NCBI RefSeq assembly: GCF_001942405.1
Contig: NZ_MKKA01000011.1
Span: 62,001 to 126,000, forward strand
DNA from: Ornithinimicrobium sp. CNJ-824
GTDB taxonomy: Bacteria > Actinomycetota > Actinomycetes > Actinomycetales > Dermatophilaceae
Direction of reading: 5' to 3'
Length of the DNA stretch: 64,000 nt
Each line of letters starts with the position of its first letter. Position 1 is the first letter of the stretch. The notes under the pieces were generated by a model, which had not been told where the DNA came from, did no database searches, and saw only the letters and a program-made list of their open reading frames with translations. This document shows positions 35,551 through 46,353 of the stretch, in pieces. The position numbers and the translations under genes were made by a program.

Positions 35551-35829
35551 TCAGCCCCGGTGGAAGGTGCGGCGCAGCACGCCGAGCAGCAGCGCGGCCC
35601 CCGAGACGCCGCCCAGGCCCATCGCCAGCCGGTCGTAGCGCGGGGTCCCGTCGGCCTGGAAGGCCGCGTCGTTGGCCTTGCCCTTGAGCGAGGCGACGGC
35701 GTTGGTCTTCAGGGTCTGCGGGTTGATCCGGTAGGTGAGCTCGTCGACCGTGCGGGACATCCGGCTGCGGGTCGCCGCGATGTCGGCCTCGATCTCCTGG
35801 GGGGACCGTGCGGGCTTCTTGTCGGCCAT
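35551..35829 (-). CDS. DUF3618 protein
   Basis: 92 residues; the family core is RSPQEIEADIAATRSRMSRT with VDELTYRINP, followed by one hydrophobic segment (about 69-85). Common small actinobacterial membrane-associated protein of unknown role. Confidence 0.85.
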   Translation of the reverse strand: MADKKPARSPQEIEADIAATRSRMSRTVDELTYRINPQTLKTNAVASLKGKANDAAFQADGTPRYDRLAMGLGGVSGAALLLGVLRRTFHRG

Positions 35830-35917
35830 GTGCGTCCTCGTCCTGATGGGGTGGGCGTGCTGATCACCTGAGACGATAACTCAGAACCCCTGTTCCCGAA
35901 CCTCGGAGGTGCACGTC

Positions 35918-36391
35918 ATGACCCGTCTGGAGCCCGGACAGCCGGCCCCCGCCTGGACCCTGCCCACCGCCGACGGCGGCGAGCTGAGCCTGTCCGACCT
36001 CGCCGGCCGGAAGGTGATCCTCTACGTCTACCCCGCGGCGATGACGCCCGGCTGCACCACTCAGGCGTGCGACTTCCGGGACAACCTCGGTGTCCTCGAA
36101 CGGGCCGGGTATGCCGTCGTCGGCATCTCCCCGGACTCCCCCGAGAAGCTGGCCCGGTTCGCCGAGAAGGAGGGGCTGACCTTCCCGCTCGTCGCGGACG
36201 AGTCGAAGGAGGTGCTCACCGCCTACGGCGCCTACGGGGAGAAGCAGAACTACGGGCGGACCGTCATGGGCGTGATCCGGTCGACCTTCGTGATCGACGA
36301 GGAGGGCCGGATCGAGCTGGCCCGCTACAACGTCAAGGCGAAGGGCCACGTGCAGATGCTGGCGCGGCAGCTGGGCGTCGAGCTGGGATGA
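35918..36391 (+). CDS. bcp: Thioredoxin-dependent thiol peroxidase (Bcp/PrxQ)
   Basis: 157 residues from ATG 35918 (GGAGG 8 nt upstream). Peroxidatic Cys in YPAAMTPGCTTQACDFRD with the resolving Cys five residues later, atypical 2-Cys PrxQ. Reduces hydroperoxides with thioredoxin. Confidence 0.93.
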   Translation: MTRLEPGQPAPAWTLPTADGGELSLSDLAGRKVILYVYPAAMTPGCTTQACDFRDNLGVLERAGYAVVGISPDSPEKLARFAEKEGLTFPLVADESKEVLTAYGAYGEKQNYGRTVMGVIRSTFVIDEEGRIELARYNVKAKGHVQMLARQLGVELG

Positions 36392-36398
36392 CCGCGGT

Positions 36399-36404
36399 TA
36401 GGCT
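36399..36404 (+). promoter_or_regulatory. -10 box of tRNA-Leu
   Basis: TAGGCT, 9 nt before the tRNA start and just after the bcp stop. Confidence 0.45.
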
Positions 36405-36413
36405 GGTCCGCGC

Positions 36414-36493
36414 GCGCTCGTGGTGGAACTGGCAGACACGCAGGATTTAGGTTCCTGTGCTCCGGCGTGCGGGTTCGAGTCCCGCCGGGCGCA
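36414..36493 (+). tRNA. tRNA-Leu (TAG)
   Basis: Acceptor GCGCTCG pairs with CGGGCGC; anticodon loop TTTAGGT with anticodon TAG; extended variable arm of class II tRNA; TTCGAGT T-loop. CC follows, CCA not fully encoded. Confidence 0.93.
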
Positions 36494-36518
36494 CCGCCGA
36501 CCCGGTATGCCGCGCCGC

Positions 36519-37373
36519 TCACCCGGGCAGGCGCACCGTGCCGGACACGGTCGTGACGGTGTCGCCCCCGACCCAGACCTGCCCGTCGCGCCGCTCGACG
36601 TGCACGCGCCCGTCCCGGTGACGGCGCATCCCCTGCCCGGCGACGTAGCGGTCCGGCAGCCGGCCCGCGCCGACCAGCCACTGGGCCAGCCCGGCGTTGA
36701 GGCTGCCGGTCACCGGGTCCTCCCCGAAGTCCGTGCCGTCGCCGTAGAAGGCCCTCACCTCGACGTCCTTGCCGACCGACGCCGGGTCCGGCCAGCGTCC
36801 GACCAGGCCCACCTTGAGCAGCCCGGCGAGCGCCGGGACCGGCTCGACGGCCAGCACCTCCTCGGCGGAGCCCAGCTCGATGCCGATCCAGCCCGGCCCG
36901 TTGTCCACCCAGGCCATCCCCAGCACCCGGGCGGGGTCCAGGTCGAGGGCCGCCAGGACCTCCTCGGCCCGGGCGGGGTCGACCTCGCCCGACCGGAGCA
37001 GCGGCGGGGCGGCGAACGCCAGCCGCTCCCCGCGGCGGACCGTGACCAGGCCCACGCCGCACTCCTGCACGACCCGCCCGGCGTCCCGCGGCACCCCGCC
37101 GGCCTCGAGCCAGGCGTGGGCGCTGCCGAGCGTGGGGTGTCCGGCGAAGGGCAGCTCGCCACCGGTGGTGAAGATGCGCACGCGGTAGTCGGCCGCGGGG
37201 TCCGTGGGCGGCAGGAGGAAGGTCGTCTCGGACAGGTTGGTCCACCGCGCGAACTGCGCCAGGGTCTGCTCGTCGAGCCCGTCGGCGTCGTGGACGACGG
37301 CGAGCGGGTTGCCGCGCAGCCCGTGCGCGCTGAAGACGTCGACCTGGCTGAACCTGCGGGGGGTCGTGGTCAC
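36519..37373 (-). CDS. PhzF-family isomerase/epimerase-like protein
   Basis: 284 residues from GTG 37373 (GGAGGGAGC upstream), overlapping the thrB stop. Family markers: VDVFSAHGLRGNPLAVV, catalytic Glu in LSETTFLLPP, FAGHPTLGSA and EDPVTGSLNAGLAQWL. Substrate unknown. Third in a thrC-thrB-phzF operon. Confidence 0.88.
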   Translation of the reverse strand: MTTTPRRFSQVDVFSAHGLRGNPLAVVHDADGLDEQTLAQFARWTNLSETTFLLPPTDPAADYRVRIFTTGGELPFAGHPTLGSAHAWLEAGGVPRDAGRVVQECGVGLVTVRRGERLAFAAPPLLRSGEVDPARAEEVLAALDLDPARVLGMAWVDNGPGWIGIELGSAEEVLAVEPVPALAGLLKVGLVGRWPDPASVGKDVEVRAFYGDGTDFGEDPVTGSLNAGLAQWLVGAGRLPDRYVAGQGMRRHRDGRVHVERRDGQVWVGGDTVTTVSGTVRLPG

Positions 37374-38323
37374 GATCCGCTCCCTCCTGCCTCGACGACG
37401 AGCCCTTCCCGCGCCACGCCGGGGGTGCGCACCTGCCACGTCCGGCCCCACGAGCGGGCCTCGGCCACCACCACGTCCACGAGGTCGGTCGTGGTCAGGC
37501 ACAGGACGGTCGGGCCCGCGCCGGAGACGACGGCCGCGTGCCCCAGGGAGCGGAGACGGTCGACGGCGCCCATGGTCGTGGGGTAGACGTCGCGCCGCTG
37601 CTCCTGGTGCAGCCAGTCCTGCGTGGCGTCGAGCAGCATCGAGGGGTCGGCCGTCAGCGCGTGCACGAGCAGGGCCGACCGGCCGGCCTGCCGGACGGCG
37701 TCCCCCCGGGGCACCTGCGGGCCCAGCACCGCCCGGGCGGTGGCCGTGTCCACCCGCGTCCCGCGGGGCCGCAGGACGACCGGCACGACGTCGGGGTGGA
37801 GCACCGGGCGTGCCGTGCGCACCACGGAAGCACCGGGCATCCAGGAGACGGTCAGCCCGCCGTACACGGAGGCCGAGGAGTTGTCCGGGTGCCCCTCGGC
37901 GACCCCGGCGGAGGCGTTGACCAGCGCCAGGTCGGCGGCCGTGAGCTCACCGCCGCGGACCAGCGCGAACCCCAGCCCCAGGCCGCCCACGATCGCCGCG
38001 GCCGAGGAGCCCAGCCCCGCCGACAGGGGGATCCGGTTCCGGCACGTCAGCCGCAGCCCGTAGCCCTCCAGCCACCCGTGCCCCCCGGCCTCCAGCGCCT
38101 CGCGCAGGTGGCGGGCGACGAGGTGGCCCTCGTCGACGGGCAGGTCGGCGGCCCCCTCCCCCTCGAGCACGACCTCCAGGCCCACGTCCGCGGGCAGCAC
38201 CTGCACGGCATACCCGTCCCGGATCCCCAGCCCCAGCCCGACGGCGTCGAACCCGGGCCCCAGGTTGGCGGCGCTGGCCGGGACCGAGACCGAGACGGTC
38301 GCGCCGACGGGCGGCGGCGACAT
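37370..38323 (-). CDS. thrB: Homoserine kinase
   Basis: 317 residues, GHMP kinase fold. ATP site PLSAGLGSSAAAIVGG, N-terminal VPASAANLGPGFDAVG, and C-terminal VSGAGPTVLCL. Start ATG 38323 shares a base with the thrC stop. Phosphorylates homoserine for thrC. Confidence 0.95.
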   Translation of the reverse strand: MSPPPVGATVSVSVPASAANLGPGFDAVGLGLGIRDGYAVQVLPADVGLEVVLEGEGAADLPVDEGHLVARHLREALEAGGHGWLEGYGLRLTCRNRIPLSAGLGSSAAAIVGGLGLGFALVRGGELTAADLALVNASAGVAEGHPDNSSASVYGGLTVSWMPGASVVRTARPVLHPDVVPVVLRPRGTRVDTATARAVLGPQVPRGDAVRQAGRSALLVHALTADPSMLLDATQDWLHQEQRRDVYPTTMGAVDRLRSLGHAAVVSGAGPTVLCLTTTDLVDVVVAEARSWGRTWQVRTPGVAREGLVVEAGGSGS

Positions 38324-39417
38324 CACTCCAGCTCGAGCGCGCGGGCGGCGCTCACCACGTCGACCGGGACCCGCACGGGGTCGACGTCGGAGCCGTCGGC
38401 GCCCTTGAGGGCCCACTGGGGGTCCTTGAGCCCGTGCCCGGTCACCGTGCACACGACCGTGGCGCCGGCCGGGACGAGACCGGCCGCGTGCGCCTTGAGC
38501 AGCCCGGCGACCGAGGCCGCGGAGGCCGGTTCGACGAAGATCCCCTCGCGGGTGGACAGCAGCCGGTGCGCGGCGAGGATCTCCTCGTCGGTCACGCTGT
38601 CGATCAGGCCCCCGGACTCGTCCCGCGCGGCCTCGGCCTGGGCCCAGGAGGCGGGGTTGCCGATCCGGATGGCGGTGGCGATCGTCTCGGGGTGGTCGAC
38701 GGGGTGGCCCAGCACGATCGGGGCGGCGCCGGCGGCCTGGAAGCCGAGCATGCGGGGCCTGCGCGTCGCGGGGGTGGTCCCCCCGGCACCGGGTGCGCCG
38801 GGGTCGGCGTACTCGGTGTACCCCCGCCAGTAGGCGGTGATGTTGCCCGCGTTGCCCACCGGCAGGCAGTGGAGGTCGGGCGCGTCGCCGAGGGCGTCCA
38901 CGACCTCGAAGGCGGCGGTCTTCTGGCCCTCGATCCGGGCGGGGTTGACGCTGTTGACCAGCTCGACCGGGTAGGCCTCGGCCAGCTTGCGGGCCACGGT
39001 GAGGCAGTCGTCGAAGTTGCCGTCGACCTGGATGAGGGTGGCCCCGTGCGCGATCGCCTGGGACAGCTTGCCCATCGCGATCTTGCCCTCGGGCACGAGC
39101 ACGCCGCAGGTCATCCCGGCCTTGGCCGCGTAGGCCGCCGCGCTGGCGGAGGTGTTGCCGGTCGAGGCGCAGATGACCGCCTTGGCCCCCTGGCGTGCGG
39201 CGTCGCTGATCGCGGCGGTCATCCCACGGTCCTTGAACGAGCCGGTGGGGTTGAGGCCCTCGTACTTGACGTGGACCTGCGCGCCGACGAGCTCGGAGAG
39301 GTGCTCGGCGGGGATGAGCGGGGTGCCGCCCTCGCGCAGGGTGACCACGGTCCCGGTGATCGTCGCGGGGAGTCGGTCGGCGTACTCGGCGATCACGCCG
39401 CGCCACTGGTGCGCCAT
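38323..39417 (-). CDS. thrC: Threonine synthase
   Basis: 364 residues from ATG 39417; longer in-frame starts were rejected as low-complexity. PLP lysine in [30 protein letters not shown], and PLP-phosphate loop [15 protein letters not shown]. Makes threonine from O-phosphohomoserine. The homoserine dehydrogenase gene often upstream is not here. Confidence 0.95.
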   Translation of the reverse strand: MAHQWRGVIAEYADRLPATITGTVVTLREGGTPLIPAEHLSELVGAQVHVKYEGLNPTGSFKDRGMTAAISDAARQGAKAVICASTGNTSASAAAYAAKAGMTCGVLVPEGKIAMGKLSQAIAHGATLIQVDGNFDDCLTVARKLAEAYPVELVNSVNPARIEGQKTAAFEVVDALGDAPDLHCLPVGNAGNITAYWRGYTEYADPGAPGAGGTTPATRRPRMLGFQAAGAAPIVLGHPVDHPETIATAIRIGNPASWAQAEAARDESGGLIDSVTDEEILAAHRLLSTREGIFVEPASAASVAGLLKAHAAGLVPAGATVVCTVTGHGLKDPQWALKGADGSDVDPVRVPVDVVSAARALELE

Positions 39418-39487
39418 GGGCAGTCCTCGAGGGTCCTGGGGAGGGGGCAGGTCAAGGGTATGCCGTGCGCGGGCGTGGTCCGGACGT

Positions 39488-39519
39488 GGGCCGGGCGGGC
39501 CCCTGCGCCCGCCCGGCCC
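39488..39519 (-). terminator. Terminator after the cupin gene
   Basis: GGGCCGGGCGGGC (39488-39500) pairs perfectly with 39507-39519 around 6 nt, 26 nt beyond the cupin stop. Confidence 0.75.
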
Positions 39520-39544
39520 GTCCGGGTCCGCCTGCACCGGCCCC

Positions 39545-40093
39545 TCAGTCGCACCACCCGTCCTGGACCGGCTCATTGCGCGTGGGGCCCTCGCCGGCGG
39601 GCACGTCGTAGAAGGTGGCGTAGAGCACGACGTCGGTGTCCCCGCCGTTCCACGCCGTGTGGACGATGGTGCCGGGGTCGACGAACGCCTCGCTGGTGCC
39701 GTAGAGCCGTTCGACGCAGTCCGTGCTCTGCTGGTAGGTCAGCTGCCCCTGCGCGACGGAGACGACGACCGGACCCGGGTGGGTGTGCCACTGGAAGGCC
39801 GCCCCCGGGGCCAGGTCGACCCGGGCCACGATGATGTCGCCGGGGTCCTTGAGGTTGAGCACCTCGGTGGGCCCGCCGTCCAGCGAGCGCTTGATCTTCA
39901 CCTCGATGTCGTCCGGGAAGTCGGCGCGGCCGGCCAGGACCGTGACCTCCGGCCCCATGGCGGGGGCGGAGGCTCCCGGGTCGTCGGCCGACGCCCCGGA
40001 CGTCCCCAGGGCGGCCAGGCCCGCGGAGGCGGCCAGGGCCAGCGTGGCGGCGCCGGCGGTGCGCCGACGACCTGTCTGCGTGGTGGTCTGCAT
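39545..40093 (-). CDS. Secreted cupin-domain protein
   Basis: 182 residues from ATG 40093 (GGAAG upstream). Tat-like signal ([16 protein letters not shown], cut near SGASA), then a cupin with metal ligands in [17 protein letters not shown] and IVHTAWNGG. Two Cys (TDCVERLYG and the C-terminus) may form a disulfide. Next to an FAD oxidase and an AfsR-like regulator. Confidence 0.8.
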   Translation of the reverse strand: MQTTTQTGRRRTAGAATLALAASAGLAALGTSGASADDPGASAPAMGPEVTVLAGRADFPDDIEVKIKRSLDGGPTEVLNLKDPGDIIVARVDLAPGAAFQWHTHPGPVVVSVAQGQLTYQQSTDCVERLYGTSEAFVDPGTIVHTAWNGGDTDVVLYATFYDVPAGEGPTRNEPVQDGWCD

Positions 40094-40173
40094 GGTCGTT
40101 CTTCCTTCGTGCTGCTCCGGCCCGGTCCCGGGCCGTCCGGGCTCCTGCCCCTGCGACAGGAGCTGTCGTCCCG

Positions 40174-41585
40174 TCACCGGGACGTCTCCCCCGTCGCGGG
40201 GGGGATGTTCTGGTTGACCCGGAAGGTGTTCTCCGGGTCGTAGCGGGCCTTGACCCGCGTGAGCCGGTCGTGGTTGCCGCGGTAGGCGGCCTTGACCCGG
40301 TCCGCCCCCTCCTCCATGAGGAAGTTGACGTAGGCGCCCCCGGCCGCGGACGGTCGCAGCGCCTCCCAGTAGTCCCGGCTCCAGCCGGTGATGAGGTCTC
40401 GGTTGGCGGGGTCGGGGTCGATCCCGACGATGACGCCGGCCCAGCCGCCGGACCGGTGGGGGAAGGCGGTCGCGTCCTCGGCCACCCTGGCGACGGCGCC
40501 GTCGACCGGGTAGAGGTGCATCGTCGACAGGGCGCTGGGCAGTCGGGTGCCGTGCTGCACGTGCGTGCTGACCGCCTCGTCGGTGATCCGGTCGTAGAAG
40601 TCGGCCTTCCAGTACCACTGGTAGCCCGGCGGGTAGAGGGCGTCGAAGGCGCTCTGCAGCGCGCTGAAGGGCATGTCGTGCAGGCCCACGAGCAACGGCT
40701 CCCCGAAGGCCGCCAGCTCGTCGAGCACCTCCTGGCCCCGGTCGTGCGGGCCCGTCCAGCACCAGACGATGTCGCAGACGTGGCGGTCCCACAGGGCCTC
40801 CGGGAAGGGTGGCCCGGAGGGCACCCGCAGCATCCCGAGCCAGCCGCTGACCTCCTCCGGGAGGGCGGGCAGGACCTCGCGGTACCACCGCAGAACCTCG
40901 GCGGCGTCCGCCGCGTCGTAGAGCACGGGACCCCCCAGGACGATCCCGCCCTCGCCCACGGGGTGGGAGCGGAACCGGAAGGAGGTGACCACCCCGAAGT
41001 TGCCGCCGCCGCCGCGCAGCCCCCAGAACAGGTCCGGGTGCTCGTCCTCGGATGCGGTCACGACGGTGCCGTCGGCGAGCACGACCTGCGCCTCGAGGAG
41101 GTTGTCGACCGTCAGCCCGTAGCGGCGCGAGAGGTAGCCGATGCCGCCGCCGAGGGTCAGACCCCCGACACCGGTGGTGCTGATCAGCCCGGAGGGGACG
41201 GCCCGTCCGGCCGGCACGGTGACGTGGTCCACGTCGCCCCAGGTGGCCCCGCCCTGCACGCGGACCGTCCCGTCCGAGCGGTCCAGGTGGACGCCGCGCA
41301 TGGCGACAGGTCCACGACGAGGGCGTCGTCCCAGACTCCGAGGCCGCCGGCGTTGTGGCCGCCGCCCCGGACGGCGACGGTCATCCCGTGCTCCCGGGCG
41401 AAGAGCACCGCCCGGGAGACGTCGACCTCGTCGGCGCACCGGGCGATCGCGGCGGGACGGCGGTCGATCATGCCGTTGTGGACGGCACGGGCAGCGTCGT
41501 AGCCGGCGTCCCCCGGGAGGATGACGCTGCCGCGCAGGAGCGTGGCGAGGGTGTCCACGGGTACGGCGGTCTGGGTGGCGGTCAT
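40174..41585 (-). CDS. FAD-linked (BBE-type) oxidoreductase, one-base frameshift
   Basis: ATG 41585 with CAGGAGAACCC upstream. FAD_binding_4 domain with the flavin-His region RGGGHNAGGLGVWDD, then a frame break at about 41302 (CATGGCGAC on plus, expected CATGGGCGAC). The other frame continues with GGATWGDVDHV, GLTLGGGIGYLSRRYGLT and the C-terminal BBE domain (RYDPENTFRVNQNI). Corrected 470 residues, as usual. Oxidises an unknown small molecule; berberine-bridge relatives act on sugars and secondary metabolites. Confidence 0.85.
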
Positions 41586-41682
41586 GGGTTCTCCTGAGGT
41601 CGGCGTCCGACCGGGGTGGTCGGGCGAGCCACGCCCGACGCTAGGGAGGACACCGTTCGCCCAGCGTTCGCACCGCCCCCGG

Positions 41683-44600
41683 TCAGCCCTCCGGCAGGTC
41701 CGCGAGCGAGAGCCGGCAGCGCTCGGCCAGCAGCCGGCTGCCCTGGGCCGTCGCCAGCTCCAGGGCGGCCTCGAGGGCTGGACGCCGCTCGCCCGTCGGA
41801 CGCAGCAGCCCCCGTCGGCGCTCGATCTCGGGCAGCCACCACAGGTCCTCCTGGGCCCGGGCGTTGGCCGCGGCGGCGTCGAGCACGGCACGGGCCTCCG
41901 ACGGGTCGGCGGTCACGTCGGCCAGCAGGCTCAGGAAGTAGCCGGACCGGGCCCCGACACCCGTGGCCCGCTGGTCGGTGATGGCGCGCCGGAGGCGGGC
42001 GGCACCGGCCTCGCCCCCGTCGATCCAGCCGTGCAGCGCCTCGCCCCAGCTGCCGTAGTAGCCCAGCTCGTAGCGCCCGCACTGCTGGGCGAGCTCGTCC
42101 ACGAGCGGGACCAGACCGTGGCGGTCGTCGCGCAGGTGCGCCGTGACCGCGGCGTAGGCCAGGGCCAGGGCGCGGTCGTAGGGGTGGGTGCCGGCCCGGT
42201 CCAGTGCCTCCTGCGACGCGGTCGTGGCACCGTCCGTGTCACCGAGCAGTGCCCGGGCGTGGGCCGCCCACGCCCGGGCGTGCACCTCCGGGCGGGACCC
42301 GACCGCCAGCCGGAACGAGGTCAGGTCCTCGGCGATGGCTCCCTCCAGCTCGTCCAGCCCGTCCCGGGGCCGACCCAGGTGCACCAGGGTGGCGCCGACC
42401 GCGAAGCGGCCCACGGCCACCCTGACCCGGTCCCCCGAGCGGGTGGCCGCCGCCCGGGCCGCCTCCGCGGTCGCCAGGGCCTGCCGGTTGGCACCGCGCA
42501 CGTAGTCGGTCCCCCACAGACCGGTCAGCACGTCGGCGAGCGCCGGGTCGTCGTGCAGGCGCCCCGCCAGCTCCTGCGCCCGCTCCAGGGTGCTGCGCAG
42601 CGACGGCGAGGTCCAGCCGTGCCGGGCGTTGAGGACCGCGGCGAGGTCGTGCAGGCAGTCCAGCTCGTCGCGGTCGCGCGCAGGTCCTGCAGGGAGCGCC
42701 TGCAGCTGGAGCGCGGCGGCCCTGAGGGACTCGATGGACCGGTCCGCGGCGAACACCCGGCCGGCCGCCCGGGCGGCCTCCCGCAGGTGCCGGACCGCCC
42801 GTTCGGGCAGGCCTGCCCGGGAGTACTGCTCCCCCAGCAGCGCGGCGACGTCCTCGAGGTGCTCGCCGTGCAGCCGCTCCAGCGCCTCGCCCACACGCAG
42901 GTGGACGAGCGCCCGCCGCGCCGGGGTCGCCAGCTCGTAGGCCGCGTCCCGGAGGAGGTCGTGGGTGAAGTCGTACCCCCCGGGACGTTCGACGAGGACG
43001 GCCGCCCGGCAGAGTTCGTCCAGCGCCTGGACGGTCGTCGCGTCGTCCAGGCCGCCGGCGAGCCGCAGGAGCGGCAGCGACGCCGACCGCCCGACCGCCG
43101 CGGCGACCACGGCCAGCTGCTGGGCGGCACCGCCGAGGACGGTCAGCCGGTGGGTCAGCACGCCGCGCAGGTCTCCCGTGGGCAGGTCCGCCGCCGGGAG
43201 GGTGCCGGCGCGCTCGTGCCGGACGAGGAGCCGGGCCGCCTCGACGAGGTGGAGGGGGAACCCGCCCGTGGCGGCGTGCAGCGCGGCGCAGCGGTCGTCG
43301 TCCCACCGTTCGTCCCCATGACGGCGGACCAGGGTGCGACCCTCGGACGGGGTCAGCGGCCCGGTGCGCACGACCAGGGTCGGCACCTGGGTCCGGACAC
43401 CGGCCGTCCACCGAGCCAGGTCGGTGCTCTCCTCCAGTGCCCCGGAACGGGCGGTCAGGACGAGGAGGAGGCGGGCCGTCGGCTCCCACCGGGCCAGGGA
43501 GGACACCAGGTCGAGGGTGTCCTGGTCGACCCACTGGACGTCCTCCATGACGAGCACGGCAGGCGCCGAGGCCGCCAGCCGACGCACGAGGTCACGGACG
43601 AAGTCGAGCCGCTCCCAGCTGGCCGCACCCCGCGTCGACCCCTTCCCGGGCCCCGAGGGCAGCGGTCGGGCCGGCTCGCCCGCGAGCCAGTCGAGCACGG
43701 GTGCCATCGCGACCGCCCCGCCCATCGCGTGGCCACCGCCGGTGGCGGTGCGCAGGCCACGTCGCCTGGCCGCTGCGAGCAGCTCCTCCACCAGACGGCT
43801 CTTGCCCGACCCCGCCTCTCCGTGCACGAGGGCGACCCGCAGGCCGGAGGTGGTCGCGGCGTCGAGCTGGGACACGAGCGCCGCCAGCTCCGGCTCCCGC
43901 CCCACGAGCGGGTCCCTCTCCCCGGCGTCCGCCGGACGGACCGCCCTTCCGGGCGGGTCCTCCGACGCGCCGCCCGCGCGCCCCAGGAGCTCGGCCAGCA
44001 ACGACTGCGCGGCGGCCCCCGGGTCGACCCCGAGCTCGTCCCGGAGCCCCCGGGCGCACCGGTGGTAGGCGGCCAGGGCCCCGGGTACGTCGCCGACGTG
44101 GGCCAGGAGGCGCATCAGGGCCACGTGGCCGGCCTCCTCGAGCGGCCGCAGGCGCACGCGCCGCCGGGCGGCGTCCAGGGCCGGCCCGTGGACGGGCGAG
44201 GACGGGTCCAGGCCGGTCGCCGTCCCGACGAGCAGGTCGCAGGCGTCGACGAACTCCTGCTCCACCTGCGCACGCAGGTCGACCGCCCATCCGTCGTCCA
44301 ACCCGGGCAGCAGGTCGCCGCGGTAGGTGCCGAGCAGGTCGCGCCCCAGGGCGAGGAGCGTCTCCTCGGGGGCACCGTCGGGACGTGCGCCCTCCACGGC
44401 CGCCCGCAGCCCGGCGACCGTGGCGCGGAGGTCGAGGAGGTCCACCGTGCAGCCGGGGCCGTCGTGCCAGGTGAGGTCGGTGGCGGTGACCTGGAGGCAC
44501 CCGTCCCCGGCGAACAGCCGGCGCAGGTGGTGCAGCTCGCGACGCAGGTTGGTCAGCGCCTGGGCGCCCGCGGTGTCCGGCCACAGGGCGGCGGCCACGG

Positions 44601-44730
44601 TGGCCCGGGGCTGGGGGACCCCGGCGTGGGCGGCCAGGTAGGCCACGAGCGAGACCGTCCGCGGCGAGCTGGGTGCGGCCGACCCGTCCTGCTGGACGGC
44701 GGCCCGCTCACCGAGCAGCAGGAACCGCAT
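41683..44730 (-). CDS. AfsR/BTAD-type ATPase transcriptional regulator
   Basis: 1015 residues: N-terminal OmpR-like DNA-binding domain (about 1-90), BTAD (about 95-240), AAA ATPase with Walker A GEAGSGKSRLV and Walker B VLVMEDVQWVD, and a C-terminal TPR-like helical region. Such regulators switch on specialised metabolism. Lies upstream of the FAD oxidase and cupin on the same strand; a 97-nt gap separates them. Confidence 0.88.
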   Translation of the reverse strand: MRFLLLGERAAVQQDGSAAPSSPRTVSLVAYLAAHAGVPQPRATVAAALWPDTAGAQALTNLRRELHHLRRLFAGDGCLQVTATDLTWHDGPGCTVDLLDLRATVAGLRAAVEGARPDGAPEETLLALGRDLLGTYRGDLLPGLDDGWAVDLRAQVEQEFVDACDLLVGTATGLDPSSPVHGPALDAARRRVRLRPLEEAGHVALMRLLAHVGDVPGALAAYHRCARGLRDELGVDPGAAAQSLLAELLGRAGGASEDPPGRAVRPADAGERDPLVGREPELAALVSQLDAATTSGLRVALVHGEAGSGKSRLVEELLAAARRRGLRTATGGGHAMGGAVAMAPVLDWLAGEPARPLPSGPGKGSTRGAASWERLDFVRDLVRRLAASAPAVLVMEDVQWVDQDTLDLVSSLARWEPTARLLLVLTARSGALEESTDLARWTAGVRTQVPTLVVRTGPLTPSEGRTLVRRHGDERWDDDRCAALHAATGGFPLHLVEAARLLVRHERAGTLPAADLPTGDLRGVLTHRLTVLGGAAQQLAVVAAAVGRSASLPLLRLAGGLDDATTVQALDELCRAAVLVERPGGYDFTHDLLRDAAYELATPARRALVHLRVGEALERLHGEHLEDVAALLGEQYSRAGLPERAVRHLREAARAAGRVFAADRSIESLRAAALQLQALPAGPARDRDELDCLHDLAAVLNARHGWTSPSLRSTLERAQELAGRLHDDPALADVLTGLWGTDYVRGANRQALATAEAARAAATRSGDRVRVAVGRFAVGATLVHLGRPRDGLDELEGAIAEDLTSFRLAVGSRPEVHARAWAAHARALLGDTDGATTASQEALDRAGTHPYDRALALAYAAVTAHLRDDRHGLVPLVDELAQQCGRYELGYYGSWGEALHGWIDGGEAGAARLRRAITDQRATGVGARSGYFLSLLADVTADPSEARAVLDAAAANARAQEDLWWLPEIERRRGLLRPTGERRPALEAALELATAQGSRLLAERCRLSLADLPEG

Positions 44731-44788
44731 AACCCGTCTACCATCCCACGGGCGGACGGACCCGTGCTCGCTCCGGGCGGCCCCGACC

Positions 44789-45437
44789 CTACGGCTGCAG
44801 GGTCCTCAGGTCCTCGGACAGCGCCCGGAAGGCCTGCCCGCGGTGGGAGACGGCGTTCTTCTCCGCCGCGGAGTGCTCGGCCAGGGTGCGCCCGTCGGGC
44901 CGGAGCAGCAGCGGGTCGTAGCCGAAGCCGCCGTCGCCCCGCGGGGACCGGGCCAGGGTGCCCCGGCAGTGACCCTCGCGCACCACCTCCCGGCCGACGG
45001 ACCCGGGGCCCTCCCCCGGCACCACCAGCGCCGCGGCGCACACGAAGCCGGCTCCCCGGTGCTCGTCCGGCACGTCGGCGAGCTGGGCGAGGAGGAGGGC
45101 GTTGTTGGCCTCGTCCCGCGAGGTGCCGGCGGCCTCGGCCAACGGCCCCGCCCACCGGGCCGAGAAGACCCCCGGTGCGCCGCCGAGCACGTCCACGGCC
45201 AGGCCCGAGTCGTCCGCGAGCGCCGGGAGGCCGGTGGCGCGCGCGGCATACCTGCCTTGAGCAGGGCGTTGTCGGCGAAGGTGACGCCCGACTCCACGAC
45301 GTCCTCGAGCCCGGCGAAGGCGTCCAGGCCGACCAGCTCCAGACCGGTCCCGGCGAGGGCCTGGGCGAGGATCTCCCGCAGCTCGACGACCTTGGCGGGG
45401 TTGCGGGTCGCCAGCACGAGGCGACGGTCGGTGCCGG

Positions 45438-45441
<4 letters not shown>
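44789..45441 (-). CDS. rdgB: RdgB/HAM1 (d)ITP/XTP pyrophosphatase, one-base frameshift
   Basis: GTG 45441 overlaps the rph stop. N-terminus [17 protein letters not shown] and FADNALLKA, then a frame break at about 45254 (CCTGCCTTG on plus, expected CCTGGCCTTG); the other frame has [31 protein letters not shown] and [10 protein letters not shown]. Corrected 217 residues. Removes non-canonical purine nucleotides. The rph-rdgB pair is standard in actinobacteria. Confidence 0.9.
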
Positions 45442-46238
<797 letters not shown>

Positions 46239-46304
46239 GGGGCCAGCGTATGCCTCGCGCCGGCGGGCGGGAGCAGAGGACGGGGGCCCGCGACGGCGGC
46301 GTGC

Positions 46305-46327
46305 CCCGGACCTCGTCGAGGTCCGGG
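46305..46327 (-). terminator. Terminator hairpin after the CmpX-like gene
   Basis: CCCGGACCTC (46305-46314) pairs with GAGGTCCGGG (46318-46327), loop GTC; 27 nt past the stop of the minus-strand membrane protein gene. Confidence 0.7.
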
Positions 46328-46353
46328 TCGCGCCGGGTCGTCGGGAGACGTCC

